Assembly (NCBI RefSeq): GCF_000192745.1
Contig: NC_015259.1
Location: forward strand, 2,991,001 to 3,055,000
Length of the DNA stretch: 64,000 nucleotides
Direction of reading: 5' to 3'
Source: Polymorphum gilvum SL003B-26A1
Lineage (GTDB): Bacteria > Pseudomonadota > Alphaproteobacteria > Rhizobiales > Stappiaceae
Below the pieces are notes generated by a model that was given only the letters and a program-made list of their open reading frames with translations, had not been told where the DNA came from and did not search any database. Positions 8,934 to 17,719 of the stretch are shown in pieces. The position numbers and the translations under genes were made by a program. Within the stretch, counting starts at the first letter, position 1, and each line of letters starts with the position of its first letter.

Positions 8934-9165
8934 TGAGCTACTCCCCGACCCTTGGACAGGTTTCAGGTTGATTCAAGCAATTGCCTGGGCCTGTTCCGAT
9001 CGGTTTCGATGGGATTGAAGCAGACCGCTGCGACCTTGCTGTCGGCCATGGGGAGCATGAGGCCGCTGGTGACGGTAGAAGGCGATCCACGCGTCGGCTT
9101 GCCGGCAGTCCCCGCCCGGCCGACCACCCAGGCCAAGTCGGAACAGCATGGGCGCCAAGCCTCAG
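8934..9165 (-). pseudogene. Remnant of an IS3-type insertion sequence (3' end of orfB)
   Basis: Minus-strand translation in one frame gives ADAWIAFYRHQRPHAPHG, the conserved C-terminal patch of IS3-family OrfB transposases (usual form FYNxxRPHxxxGG). The frame then runs on to a stop near 8973. No start codon, DDE core or complete reading frame remains. The outer edge at 8934 begins TGAGCTACTCCCCGACCC, which looks like an IS terminal repeat reading inward. No matching second end is found before tamA. It is best read as a decayed end of an element lying in the folD-tamA gap. The sub-family is not determined. Confidence 0.5.
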
Positions 9166-9421
9166 CTGCACCACGCCGTGGGTCTCGCCGCCGCCTGACA
9201 GCTTTCCCTTAACCCTCTGCGGCTAGACTAAGACTTCGTTAGGGATGACGCCGGGGGTCGACCCGGGGGACGACTTTGGCGACACCCCTGGGAAGATGAC
9301 CCTTGGGAATGACCCGGCGGCGGGGCAACTCGCCTTGGCGGTCTTGCCGTGCCATATAGGGCGTGGCGAGGCGTCCGCGCGGGGCGCTTCCCTGACCGAA
9401 ACACCAAGGCGGCAGCAGGTG
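9166..9421. other. Non-coding leader before tamA
   Basis: Open frames run through here in several phases, but none has a recognisable product or a good ribosome site. The stretch TAACCCTCTGCGGCTAGAC near 9210 is AT-richer than its surroundings and is the likeliest place for a tamA promoter. No confident -35/-10 pair can be named. Confidence 0.4.
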
Positions 9422-11461
9422 ATGCGTCTACCGTCCTTCCGTTCCGGCCGCCCGCTGGCAGGCCGGCCTCGGCGCCCGGCCCCGACAGGGGCCGCCCGGC
9501 GGACGGGCGGGGTATGCGCGGACGGGCCGCATTCGGGCGGGGCGAGTTCGGGCGGGTTTTCCGCGGCCGGGCTATACGCGCGCGCGCCTCATGCGGTCGT
9601 TCTGGCGCTCGCGCTGGCGACCTGGAGCGCGTCGGCGCAGGGCTTCGAGCTGTTCGGCTTCACGCTGTTCGGCGCCGAGACGCCGGCGGAGACGGTGCCC
9701 GACGCCCTGCCCTATGCGCCGACGCTGACGCTCGCCGGCGGCGACGACGACCTCAAGGCGCTGCTGGAGGAGACCTCGCTGCTGGTCGGCGAGACGGACA
9801 ATCCGCCGTCGGGCGAGGCCGGGCTGATCTCGCGCGCGCTCAACGACCTCGACCGGCTGGTCGCCCGGCTCTACACCGCCGGGCGCTACGGCGGCACGGT
9901 CGACATCAGGCTCGGCGGCGTGCCGCTGCAGCGGGCGCTGGACAGCGGCGACATCCCGGACGCGCGGCCGGTGCCGGTGACCATCGCGGTCGACGCCGGG
10001 CCGATCTTCCGCTTCGGCGCGGTGCGCATCGAGACGCGCGGCGCGGCCGCCGGCGCGATCTCGACCGATCCGGCCTTCTGGGGCCTGGCGCCGGGCGCCG
10101 CAGCCGATTCGGTCAAGATCCTCGACGCCGAGCGGCAGATCGTCACCCTGCTGCGCGGGCGCGGCTATCCCAAGGCGCGCATCGCCGAACGGGTCATCGT
10201 CGCCGACCACGCCAGCAACACGCTGGACGTGACGCTCTCGGCCACCGCCGGCGAGCAGGCACGCTTCGGCCCAGTGGCGGTCGCCGGCACCGAGGTGACC
10301 GATCCCGACTTCGTCGCCGTGCAGGCGATGATCCCGGAGGGCGAGACCTACGACCCGGAGGTGCTGGCGCGAGCGCAGAAGCGGCTCAACGACCTCGGCA
10401 TCTTCGCCAGCGTGCGCTTCGTCGAGGGCGACACGGTCGGCCCCGACGGCCGGCTGCCGATCACCATCGAGGTGAGCGAGCGCAAGCGACACGTGATCGG
10501 CGCCGGCGCGACCTGGTCGAGCACGGAAGGCATCGGGCTGGAAGCCTACTGGCGGCGGCGCAACCTGTTCGGACGCGGCGAGCTGCTGAGCGTCGAGGGC
10601 TCGGTCGGGCGCCTCGGCAACACCGAGCTGGGCGACATGGAATATGCCGGCCGGATCGCCTTCGAGAAGCCGGGCGTGTTCGGCCCGCTGACGCGCTTCA
10701 CGACGAGCCTCGGCGCCAAGCAGGAAACCCCGGACGCCTACACCAGCCGCTCGGTGACCGCCGACGCCTACCTGCGGCGCGAGTTCACCGACCAGATCAG
10801 GGGCCGCGCCGGCGTCGAGGCCTATTACGCCGACGAGCAGGACGTCTACGGCAACCATACTTACTTCTTGGTCGGCGTGCCGGGCGAACTGAGCTTCGAC
10901 AGCCGCGACGACCCGCTCAACCCGACCGAGGGCGTGTTCGCCAGCCTGTTCGGCGAGCCGGCCTACGACATCCGCGGCAAGAGCAACATGCTGTTCCTCA
11001 AGGGCACGGCCTCGACCTATGCGGCGCTCGACGACGCCGCGCGCTTCGTGCTGGCCGGCAAGGCGAGCGTCGGCAGCATCCTCGGCGCCAGCATCCAGGA
11101 CGTGCCGGCCAGCCGGCGCTTCATCGCCGGCGGCGGCGGCTCGATCCGCGGCTATGCCTACCGCAACGTCGGGCCGCGGCTGAACGGCGAGGTCACCGGC
11201 GGGCTGAGCCTGATCGAACTGTCCGGCGAGGTGCGCGTCAAGGCGACCGAGACCATCGGGATCGTCGGCTTCGTCGACGCGGGCAACGCCTATGCCGACA
11301 GCGTGCCCGACCTGTCGCGGCCGCTGAAGATCGGCGTCGGCGCCGGATTGCGCTATTTCACGCCCATCGGCCCCTTGCGTCTCGACGTCGCGGTCCCACT
11401 TTCTCCCGAGAAGGACGATCCCGACTTCGCCCTCTATGTCGGCTTGAGCCAGGCCTTTTGA
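9422..11461 (+). CDS. tamA: Translocation and assembly module outer-membrane protein TamA
   Basis: Omp85-family outer-membrane protein that, with TamB, moves substrates (some autotransporters, phospholipids) across the envelope. From the ATG at 9422, preceded by AGCAGG, the product is 679 residues. There is a long basic N-terminus, a hydrophobic signal segment (AVVLALALATWSASAQG), POTRA-like repeats over about residues 140-370, and a 16-strand barrel domain containing FIAGGGGSIRGYAYRNVGP (the conserved RGY loop) and a terminal Phe (LSQAF). Longer in-frame starts exist back to 9245 but encode low-complexity sequence with no signal peptide. tamB begins within 6 bp of its stop, a tight operon. 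Confidence 0.9.
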   Translation: MRLPSFRSGRPLAGRPRRPAPTGAARRTGGVCADGPHSGGASSGGFSAAGLYARAPHAVVLALALATWSASAQGFELFGFTLFGAETPAETVPDALPYAPTLTLAGGDDDLKALLEETSLLVGETDNPPSGEAGLISRALNDLDRLVARLYTAGRYGGTVDIRLGGVPLQRALDSGDIPDARPVPVTIAVDAGPIFRFGAVRIETRGAAAGAISTDPAFWGLAPGAAADSVKILDAERQIVTLLRGRGYPKARIAERVIVADHASNTLDVTLSATAGEQARFGPVAVAGTEVTDPDFVAVQAMIPEGETYDPEVLARAQKRLNDLGIFASVRFVEGDTVGPDGRLPITIEVSERKRHVIGAGATWSSTEGIGLEAYWRRRNLFGRGELLSVEGSVGRLGNTELGDMEYAGRIAFEKPGVFGPLTRFTTSLGAKQETPDAYTSRSVTADAYLRREFTDQIRGRAGVEAYYADEQDVYGNHTYFLVGVPGELSFDSRDDPLNPTEGVFASLFGEPAYDIRGKSNMLFLKGTASTYAALDDAARFVLAGKASVGSILGASIQDVPASRRFIAGGGGSIRGYAYRNVGPRLNGEVTGGLSLIELSGEVRVKATETIGIVGFVDAGNAYADSVPDLSRPLKIGVGAGLRYFTPIGPLRLDVAVPLSPEKDDPDFALYVGLSQAF

Positions 11462-11466
11462 GAACA

Positions 11467-14400
11467 GTGCATCCCCTGCGACGGGTCCTGAAGGGGCTCG
11501 CCTATACCGCTCTTGCCCTCGGCGCGAGCGTCGTCGCGCTCGGCGCGCTGCTGCCGACGCCGCTCGGCGGCATCGTGATCGAGCGCATCGTCAACGCGGC
11601 GCTCGAAGGCGACGGCGGCCGGACGACCGTGTCCGGCGTCGGAATCGGCTGGACGGGCGACCTGCGCGTCGACGCGGTGACGGTCGCCGACGCGGCCGGG
11701 CCGTGGCTGACGCTCGCCGACCTGCGGCTCGACTGGCGGCCGTCGCGGCTTCTCGCCGGCGAAGCCTTCGTCGACACGCTGACGGCCGGCGCCGTCCATG
11801 TCGCGCGCCGGCCGGTGGCTGCCGCCGACGGGAACGACGGCGCCGATCGCTCCGAAGGTTCCCTGTCCCTGCCGGTGCCGCGCCTGCGGCTCGAGCGGCT
11901 CGCCGTCGCGGAGATCCGGCTAGCGGCGCCGGTGGCGGGCACGCCGCTGACGCTCACCGCCAGCGGGTCGGCGCGGATCGACGACGATCCGCAGATCGTG
12001 CGGGCCACGCTCGACATCCGGCGCGCCGACGGCACCGCCGGGACGATCGGCGCCCGGATCGACTTCGCGCCCGGCGACGGCCGGCTCGGCTTCGACCTCG
12101 ACGTGTCCGAGCCGCGCGGCGGATTGGTGGCTCGGCTGATGGAGATCCCCGACCTGCCCGCCCTCGACATCCGGCTCGCGGGCGACGGGCCGCTGGACGA
12201 CTGGGGCGCCGATCTGACGGTCGCGCTGGACGGACGGCAGACCGTGACCGGCACGGCCCGGCTCGGCACGGACGGCGCGGGGCGGATGCTGTCGGTCGAT
12301 CTCGACGGCGACCTCGCCCCCCTCGCCCCGCCGGTCGCCGCGGCATTCCTGCTCGGCTCCACCGAGCTGAAGGGCGAAGCCCGGCTCAACGCCAGCTTCG
12401 AGTTCCTGTCCGGCAGACTATCGCTGACGACGCAGACGGTGCGCCTCGACGCCGACGGCGGCCTCGATCCGCTGAGCCAGCAGCTTTCGGGCAAGGGCAC
12501 GCTGTCCGTCGGCGCCGGCGGCGGCGCGCTGATCGCGCTCGACATCGACGGCCGGCGCGTCGCCTTCGGCGCGGTGAGCGCGGAGCTGACGCTCTCCGGC
12601 GCACTGAGCAAGGCCAACTGGACGCTGGCGGCGACGGCGACGCAGCTGTCGGGCCCCGAGGGCGCGGTCGAGCGGCTGACGCTCGACGCGTCAGGCAGCG
12701 GCGCGGACCTGCGCGCCGAGCATCTGACCAGCCCGCTGCGCGCGCGCCTGGCGCTTGCCGGCGTCGCCGCCGCCGATGGACGCTTGGCGGCACTCGCCGG
12801 CGACACGCTGCTGACGCTCGCCGGCCGCATCGACGGGGCGCAGGCAGCGGCGACGATCGAGGCGGCGGAGCTGAGCGCGCCGGCCGGGCGCCTGGTGCTG
12901 ACGGAAGCCCACTACGCCGGCGATGCCGCCTCGGCCCGCGGCCGGATCGACCTCGCCGACCTTGGCGCGCTGTCCGCCCTGGCCGGCCGGCCGCTCGGCG
13001 GCACGCTCACGGGCGCCTTCGCGGCGACCGGCAGGCCCGCAACCGCAAGCGGCACGCTGGCGGTGTCGCTCGAAGGGCGCGACCTCAAGACCGGCAGCGC
13101 CGAGGCGGATCGCCTGCTTGCCGGCACGGTGACGGCCGAGGCGACGGCGGACCGCGCGGAGGACGGCACCCTGCGCGTCACCGGCCTGTCGCTGACCGGT
13201 CCGGGCCTCGCGCTCGCCGGCGATGCCGCACTCGCGGCCGGGAGCCTGGAGGCCGAGGTGCAGGGCCGGCTGAGCGGCCTGCACCGGCTCGACCCGCGGC
13301 TGGAGGGCGAGATCGCGCTGAACGCGTCGGCGCGCGGCCCGTTCGCGGCAGCAGAGGTGGCGCTCGAGGCGCGCTCCGACCGGCTGGTGCTGACCGGCAC
13401 GCCGGTCGAGGCGGTGACGCTCACGATCTCTGGCACCGCCTCGCCGGAGGCGCCGGCGGGAACGCTTGCGCTTGCTGGGACGATGAACGGCGCGCCGCTG
13501 ACGGCCAGCGCGGATCTCGTGTCCGAAAACGGCGGCGCCCGGATCGACCGCCTGGAGGCGCGCGCGGGCGGCAACCGAATCGCGGGCTCGGCCGAGATCG
13601 GCGACCTGGACCGAGCGCTGGAGACGCTGACCGGCAGGGTTTCGGTCGACGCGCCGCAGCTCGCCGACCTGTCGCCGCTGGTGCTGACGCCGATCACCGG
13701 ACGGCTGAACGCCGAGGTCTCGCTCGCCGCCGAAGCCGGCTTGCCGCGGCTGCGCGTCACGGCGAACGGCGCGGACCTGTCGGTGCCGGGCGCCGATGTC
13801 GCCGGCCTGACGGCCGAGGCCAGCGTGCTCGACCCGTTCGGCGTGCCGCGGGCAAACGGCACGCTGGGGGCTTCCGGCGTCAGGGCCGGGGGAACCGCGC
13901 TCGACACGGTGGCGCTGGAAGCAAGCAGCGACGGGATGCGGACCGACTTCACGCTCGACGCCCGGCTGCCGTCGGCGGGCGGACGCGACGGGCTGGCCGG
14001 AGCGGGCACGCTGACCGCCGCCGACGGCGGCTTCGACCTTGCCGTCACGCGGCTCGACGGCGCCTATGCCGGGCTCACGACCGCGCTGGCGCAGCCGGCC
14101 CGGTTCACCTATCGCGGCGAGGTTCTGCACGTCGATGCGCTGGCGCTTGCGCTCGGCAGCGGCACGCTGACCGTGACGGGCACGGCGGGCGAGCGACTCG
14201 ACCTGACGGCGCGGGTCGCCGACGTCCCGCTGGCGCTCGCCAATGCGGTGGCGCCCGGGCTCGGGCTCGGCGGCAGCGCGAGCGGCACGGTGACGGCGAG
14301 CGGCGCGGCCGGCGCCCCGGTCGCGACCTGGAACCTGTCCGTCACGGGCCTGTCGGCGTCGGCGACCGCCGGCCTCGGCCTGCCCGCGCTCGGCCTGGCG

Positions 14401-15819
14401 AGCAGCGGGCGGTTGTCCGGAAACCGCATCGACCAGACCACGACGGCAAGCGGGCCGGACGGCACGACGCTGACGGCCAAGGGCACGGTCGGGCTCGAGG
14501 GGGCGCGAGCGCTCGACCTAGCGCTCGATGGCACGGTGCCGCTGGCGCTGGCGCGGCGGACGCTGACCGAAGCGGGTTTCCGCGGCGAGGGCGCGATGCG
14601 CGTGACCGGCCGCGTCGGCGGGACGGTCGCCGCGCCGCGTCCTGCGCTGACGGCGGTGCCGAGCGGCGTGCGCGTGACCGAACTGTCGTCCGGGCTGACG
14701 CTGCAGGACGTGACGGGCAGCATCGACATCGACGGCGAGCGGATCGTGCTCAACGGGCTGAAGGCGGCGGTGGCGGGCGGCGGCACGCTGTCGGTCAGCG
14801 GCAGCGTCGGCCTTGGCGGCGACATGGCCGCCGACATCCGCGCGCTGGTCGACAAAGGCCGCTACAGCGACGGGCGCGTCGTCACCGCCGTGGCCGACGC
14901 CGACATCCGCATCAGCGGGCCGCTGGCGGGCAGCCGCACCGGCGCGCTGATGTCGGGAACCGTCAGCGTCGAACGGGCCGACATCGCCATTCCCGAGACC
15001 CTGCCGGGCGGCGTGTCGCCGGTCGCGGTGCAGCACGTCAACGCGCCGGCGGCGGTGCGCGCACAGATGGCGGAGCTGCGCGCCGACGGCGGCGGCGGCA
15101 GCGGCGGTACCGGCGAGGCGCCGATGCGGCTCGACGTGACCGTGAATGCCCCGGGGCGGATCTTCGTGCGCGGCCGCGGCGTCGACGCGGAACTGTCCGG
15201 CAGCCTGCGGGTGGTCGGCACGACGGCCGAGCCGCAGGCGATCGGTGCCTTCACACTCAGGCGCGGCCAGCTCGACGTGCTGACCCGGCGGCTGGCCTTC
15301 TCGCGCGGCAGCGCCACCTTCTCCGGCTCGCTGACGCCGGAGCTCGACTTCCTGGCGACGACCAGCGCCGGCACGACGACGGTCAACGTGACGGTGACCG
15401 GCAGCGCGGCCGATCCGGTGGTGGCGCTGACCTCGGTGCCGAGCCTGCCGCAGGACGAGATCCTGGCGCAGCTGCTGTTCGACCGGAGCATGAGCACGCT
15501 GTCGCCGACGCAGCTTGCCCAGCTCGCCGCCGCAGTGGCGACGCTGACCGGCGGCAGCGACCGCGGACCGCTGGCGCAGCTGCGCCGGTCGCTCGGCCTC
15601 GACGCCATCGACGTCAACGCGGCGGTCGAGGGCGGCCCCTCGGTGGCGGTCGGCAAGTACATCAACGACAACATCTATCTCGGCGTCGAACAGGGCACGG
15701 GCCGCGATTCCAGCCGGGTGACGGTCGACATCGACATCACCAAAGGGCTGAAGATGCGCGGCGAGGTCGGCGCGGATGGCTCGTCCAAGGCCGGCATCTT
15801 CTACGAGCGGGAATACTGA
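11467..15819 (+). CDS. tamB: Translocation and assembly module inner-membrane protein TamB
   Basis: Very large (about 1450 residues) AsmA/TamB-like protein. It has an N-terminal membrane anchor (VLKGLAYTALALGASVVALGALL), a long repetitive beta-rich periplasmic stretch and a conserved C-terminal TamB/DUF490 domain ending GEVGADGSSKAGIFYEREY. It would bridge the inner membrane to TamA as a lipid-conducting groove. Start is uncertain between the GTG at 11467 and a TTG at 11458 that overlaps the tamA stop; both keep the anchor. The C-terminal block LPQDEILAQLLFDRSMSTLS is typical. The family call rests on domain order, length and the tamA neighbour. Confidence 0.92.
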   Translation: MHPLRRVLKGLAYTALALGASVVALGALLPTPLGGIVIERIVNAALEGDGGRTTVSGVGIGWTGDLRVDAVTVADAAGPWLTLADLRLDWRPSRLLAGEAFVDTLTAGAVHVARRPVAAADGNDGADRSEGSLSLPVPRLRLERLAVAEIRLAAPVAGTPLTLTASGSARIDDDPQIVRATLDIRRADGTAGTIGARIDFAPGDGRLGFDLDVSEPRGGLVARLMEIPDLPALDIRLAGDGPLDDWGADLTVALDGRQTVTGTARLGTDGAGRMLSVDLDGDLAPLAPPVAAAFLLGSTELKGEARLNASFEFLSGRLSLTTQTVRLDADGGLDPLSQQLSGKGTLSVGAGGGALIALDIDGRRVAFGAVSAELTLSGALSKANWTLAATATQLSGPEGAVERLTLDASGSGADLRAEHLTSPLRARLALAGVAAADGRLAALAGDTLLTLAGRIDGAQAAATIEAAELSAPAGRLVLTEAHYAGDAASARGRIDLADLGALSALAGRPLGGTLTGAFAATGRPATASGTLAVSLEGRDLKTGSAEADRLLAGTVTAEATADRAEDGTLRVTGLSLTGPGLALAGDAALAAGSLEAEVQGRLSGLHRLDPRLEGEIALNASARGPFAAAEVALEARSDRLVLTGTPVEAVTLTISGTASPEAPAGTLALAGTMNGAPLTASADLVSENGGARIDRLEARAGGNRIAGSAEIGDLDRALETLTGRVSVDAPQLADLSPLVLTPITGRLNAEVSLAAEAGLPRLRVTANGADLSVPGADVAGLTAEASVLDPFGVPRANGTLGASGVRAGGTALDTVALEASSDGMRTDFTLDARLPSAGGRDGLAGAGTLTAADGGFDLAVTRLDGAYAGLTTALAQPARFTYRGEVLHVDALALALGSGTLTVTGTAGERLDLTARVADVPLALANAVAPGLGLGGSASGTVTASGAAGAPVATWNLSVTGLSASATAGLGLPALGLASSGRLSGNRIDQTTTASGPDGTTLTAKGTVGLEGARALDLALDGTVPLALARRTLTEAGFRGEGAMRVTGRVGGTVAAPRPALTAVPSGVRVTELSSGLTLQDVTGSIDIDGERIVLNGLKAAVAGGGTLSVSGSVGLGGDMAADIRALVDKGRYSDGRVVTAVADADIRISGPLAGSRTGALMSGTVSVERADIAIPETLPGGVSPVAVQHVNAPAAVRAQMAELRADGGGGSGGTGEAPMRLDVTVNAPGRIFVRGRGVDAELSGSLRVVGTTAEPQAIGAFTLRRGQLDVLTRRLAFSRGSATFSGSLTPELDFLATTSAGTTTVNVTVTGSAADPVVALTSVPSLPQDEILAQLLFDRSMSTLSPTQLAQLAAAVATLTGGSDRGPLAQLRRSLGLDAIDVNAAVEGGPSVAVGKYINDNIYLGVEQGTGRDSSRVTVDIDITKGLKMRGEVGADGSSKAGIFYEREY

Positions 15820-15985
15820 GCCCGATCGCACCGGCGCGCGGATGCGACACGATCGTGGCCCAAGCGCGACATCGGCGCGACATCGGCGCGACAGCGGCCA
15901 CGCACAGGACCCGCCCGCGGTTGCCCACCCCTGCGCGCCCGTGCAAGGCTTGCCGCCACGACCAGAGCCAGGAGGAGACGCCGCA

Positions 15986-16381
15986 ATGACCATGCAGGGT
16001 TCGAGTATCTTCGCGCCGCTCCGGGGCGGCGGGCCGGAGCGCACGCTGGGCGAACGGATCTGCCTTGCCCGCGACGCCGCGGGACTGTCGACGGCGCAGC
16101 TCGCCCGCCGGCTCGGCGTGCGCACGGCCACGCTGCAGGCGTGGGAAAGCGACCGCGCGGAACCGCGCTCAAACCGGCTGGTGCTGCTCGCCGGCGTCCT
16201 CGGGGTCAGCCCGACCTGGCTGCTGGTCGGGCGCGGCGACGGCCCGATGGAGCCGGACGAGACGGCGGTCGCAACGGCCGGGCTGAGAGCGGACCTCCTC
16301 GCCATGCGCGCGCAGGCGCAGGCCCTGACCGACCAGATCGACTCCGCACTCGGCCGGCTCGAGGTCCTCGGCGACGCCTGA
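15986..16381 (+). CDS. XRE-family helix-turn-helix regulator
   Basis: Small DNA-binding protein of 131 residues. The Cro/C1-type HTH spans about residues 20-75: TLGERICLARDAAGLSTAQL, ARRLGVRTATLQAWESDRAE, then LAGVLGVSPTWLLVGRGDG. The C-terminal 45 residues form a likely helix (LRADLLAMRAQAQALTDQI) that may dimerise. The ATG at 15986 has a strong AGGAGGAG ribosome site. It follows tamB by 166 bp and is convergent with the Ldh-family gene, 13 bp away. Target genes are unknown. Confidence 0.88.
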   Translation: MTMQGSSIFAPLRGGGPERTLGERICLARDAAGLSTAQLARRLGVRTATLQAWESDRAEPRSNRLVLLAGVLGVSPTWLLVGRGDGPMEPDETAVATAGLRADLLAMRAQAQALTDQIDSALGRLEVLGDA

Positions 16382-16394
16382 GCGTCCGCCTGTG

Positions 16395-17444
16395 TCAGCC
16401 GTTCGGGCAGGCGGCGAGCGCGCGGATCTCGGCGAGGATCGGCGCGGGCACCGCGACGCCTTCAGCCCGCGCCCGGGCGCGGGCGGCAAGCCGACTGCTG
16501 CCGGGCAGGCGGGCGCCGGGCTCGGTCTCGACGGCGGCGACCAGGGCGGCGATGCGCTCGCCATAGGCGCCGGCGGAGGTCAGGCCCGGATCGATGGCGA
16601 TAATCGTCTGGCCGAGGTTCGGCGGCGCGCCGTCTCCGGAAAACAGGCTGGAGGCCTCGAAGGCGAGGCTGGCGCCGACCAGCGCGGCAGCCATGACCTC
16701 GACCATCATGGCGAGCGCCGCACCCTTGGCCTCGCCGATCGGGATCATGGTGCCGGCCATGGCCGCGGAGGCGTCGGTGGTCGGGTTGCCGTCGGCATCG
16801 AGCGCCCAGCCTTCGGGGATCGTCCGGCCGGCCTTCTCGGCGGCCATGATCTTGCCCTTGGCGACGCGCGAGACGGCGAGATCGATGACCAGCGGCGCAT
16901 GGCCGGGGTCGACCGAGGCGGCGACCGGGGCGGCGAAGGCGATCGGATTGGTGCCGAACAGCGGCGTCCGCCCGCCCCAGGGCGCGATCGACTTCGGCGC
17001 GTTGCCGAACACGAAGGCGACCAGGCCCTGCTCAGCAAGTCTCTCGCAATGGGCGCCGGCCTGGCCGAAATGATGCGAGCGGCGGACGGCAGCGATGGCG
17101 ATGCCGAGCGCGCGGGCCTTGGCCGGCAGGACGGCGAGCGCGAGATCGAGCGCCGGATAGGCGAAGCCAAGGCCGGCGTCGACGCGCAGCAGCGCCGGCG
17201 TGACGTCCTCCAGCGCCGGCCTGGCGAAGCCGTCGACCTTGCCCGACCGGCTCTGGGCGGCATAGGAGGGCACGCGCGACAAGCCGTGGCCGGACTGGCC
17301 GTCGGCCTCCGCGGCGACAAGGGCGCGGGCGACGCAGGCGGCGTTGTCGGGCGCCGTACGGTTGGCGACCAGCGCGGCGACGACGAGGTCGTGCGCCTGC
17401 GTCAGGGACAGGGTTTCGGTCTCGGCCATGGAACAATCCGTCAT
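16395..17444 (-). CDS. Ldh-family malate/L-lactate-type dehydrogenase
   Basis: NAD(P)-dependent 2-oxoacid/2-hydroxyacid oxidoreductase of the Ldh2/YlbC/ureidoglycolate dehydrogenase fold, about 349 residues. Hallmarks: GQSGHGLSRVPSYA near the N-terminus, AVRRSHHFGQAGAHCERLA (substrate-binding His), GNAPKSIAPWGGRTPLFGTNP, AKGKIMAAEKAGRTIPEGWA and GEAKGAALAMMVEVMAAALVG. Family members include malate, sulfolactate, ureidoglycolate and delta1-piperideine-2-carboxylate reductases, and no residue here decides among them. Start is the ATG at 17444; another at 17429 would shorten it by five residues. Divergent from the aldehyde dehydrogenase gene across a region holding a strong palindrome. Confidence 0.85.
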   Translation of the reverse strand: MTDCSMAETETLSLTQAHDLVVAALVANRTAPDNAACVARALVAAEADGQSGHGLSRVPSYAAQSRSGKVDGFARPALEDVTPALLRVDAGLGFAYPALDLALAVLPAKARALGIAIAAVRRSHHFGQAGAHCERLAEQGLVAFVFGNAPKSIAPWGGRTPLFGTNPIAFAAPVAASVDPGHAPLVIDLAVSRVAKGKIMAAEKAGRTIPEGWALDADGNPTTDASAAMAGTMIPIGEAKGAALAMMVEVMAAALVGASLAFEASSLFSGDGAPPNLGQTIIAIDPGLTSAGAYGERIAALVAAVETEPGARLPGSSRLAARARARAEGVAVPAPILAEIRALAACPNG

Positions 17445-17560
17445 GGGGAGGGCTGCGGGTGCGGCGGCGCATAGCACGCCCGGGCGGACTTGGCGAGAGG
17501 CCCTACCGCTTGAGCCGCGCCGCGCGGCATGCGAGATCTGGGCGGCGGATTCACTGGGAC

Positions 17561-17590
17561 GGATATTATTTAACGTGTTAAGTAGTATCC
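17561..17590. promoter_or_regulatory. 30-bp near-perfect palindrome between two dehydrogenase genes
   Basis: Two 14-bp arms match at 12 positions around a 2-bp centre; the core is TTAAC-GT-GTTAA and the outer ends are GGATA...TATCC. It is a rare AT-rich island in this GC-rich gap, 117 bp upstream of the Ldh-family start and 130 bp upstream of the semialdehyde dehydrogenase start. The symmetry fits a dimeric repressor or activator operator. The factor is not identified. Confidence 0.65.
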
Positions 17591-17719
17591 ATCGCGCCGG
17601 CGGTGCTTCTCGGCGGTGCTTCGGCCTGCCGCATGGCCAGGCCGGCGTTCCGGCGGCACCCTTAAGACGGGCCGGCCGGGCCGGGTCAAGCAGACGAACA
17701 GGAACAGCGGGAGACAGTC

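Noticed and set aside
9349-11466. A plus-strand frame running through tamA into tamB as one giant protein
   Set aside because: Within tamA it is out of frame and reads as arginine-rich filler; only the part after 11467 has the TamB anchor and domains.
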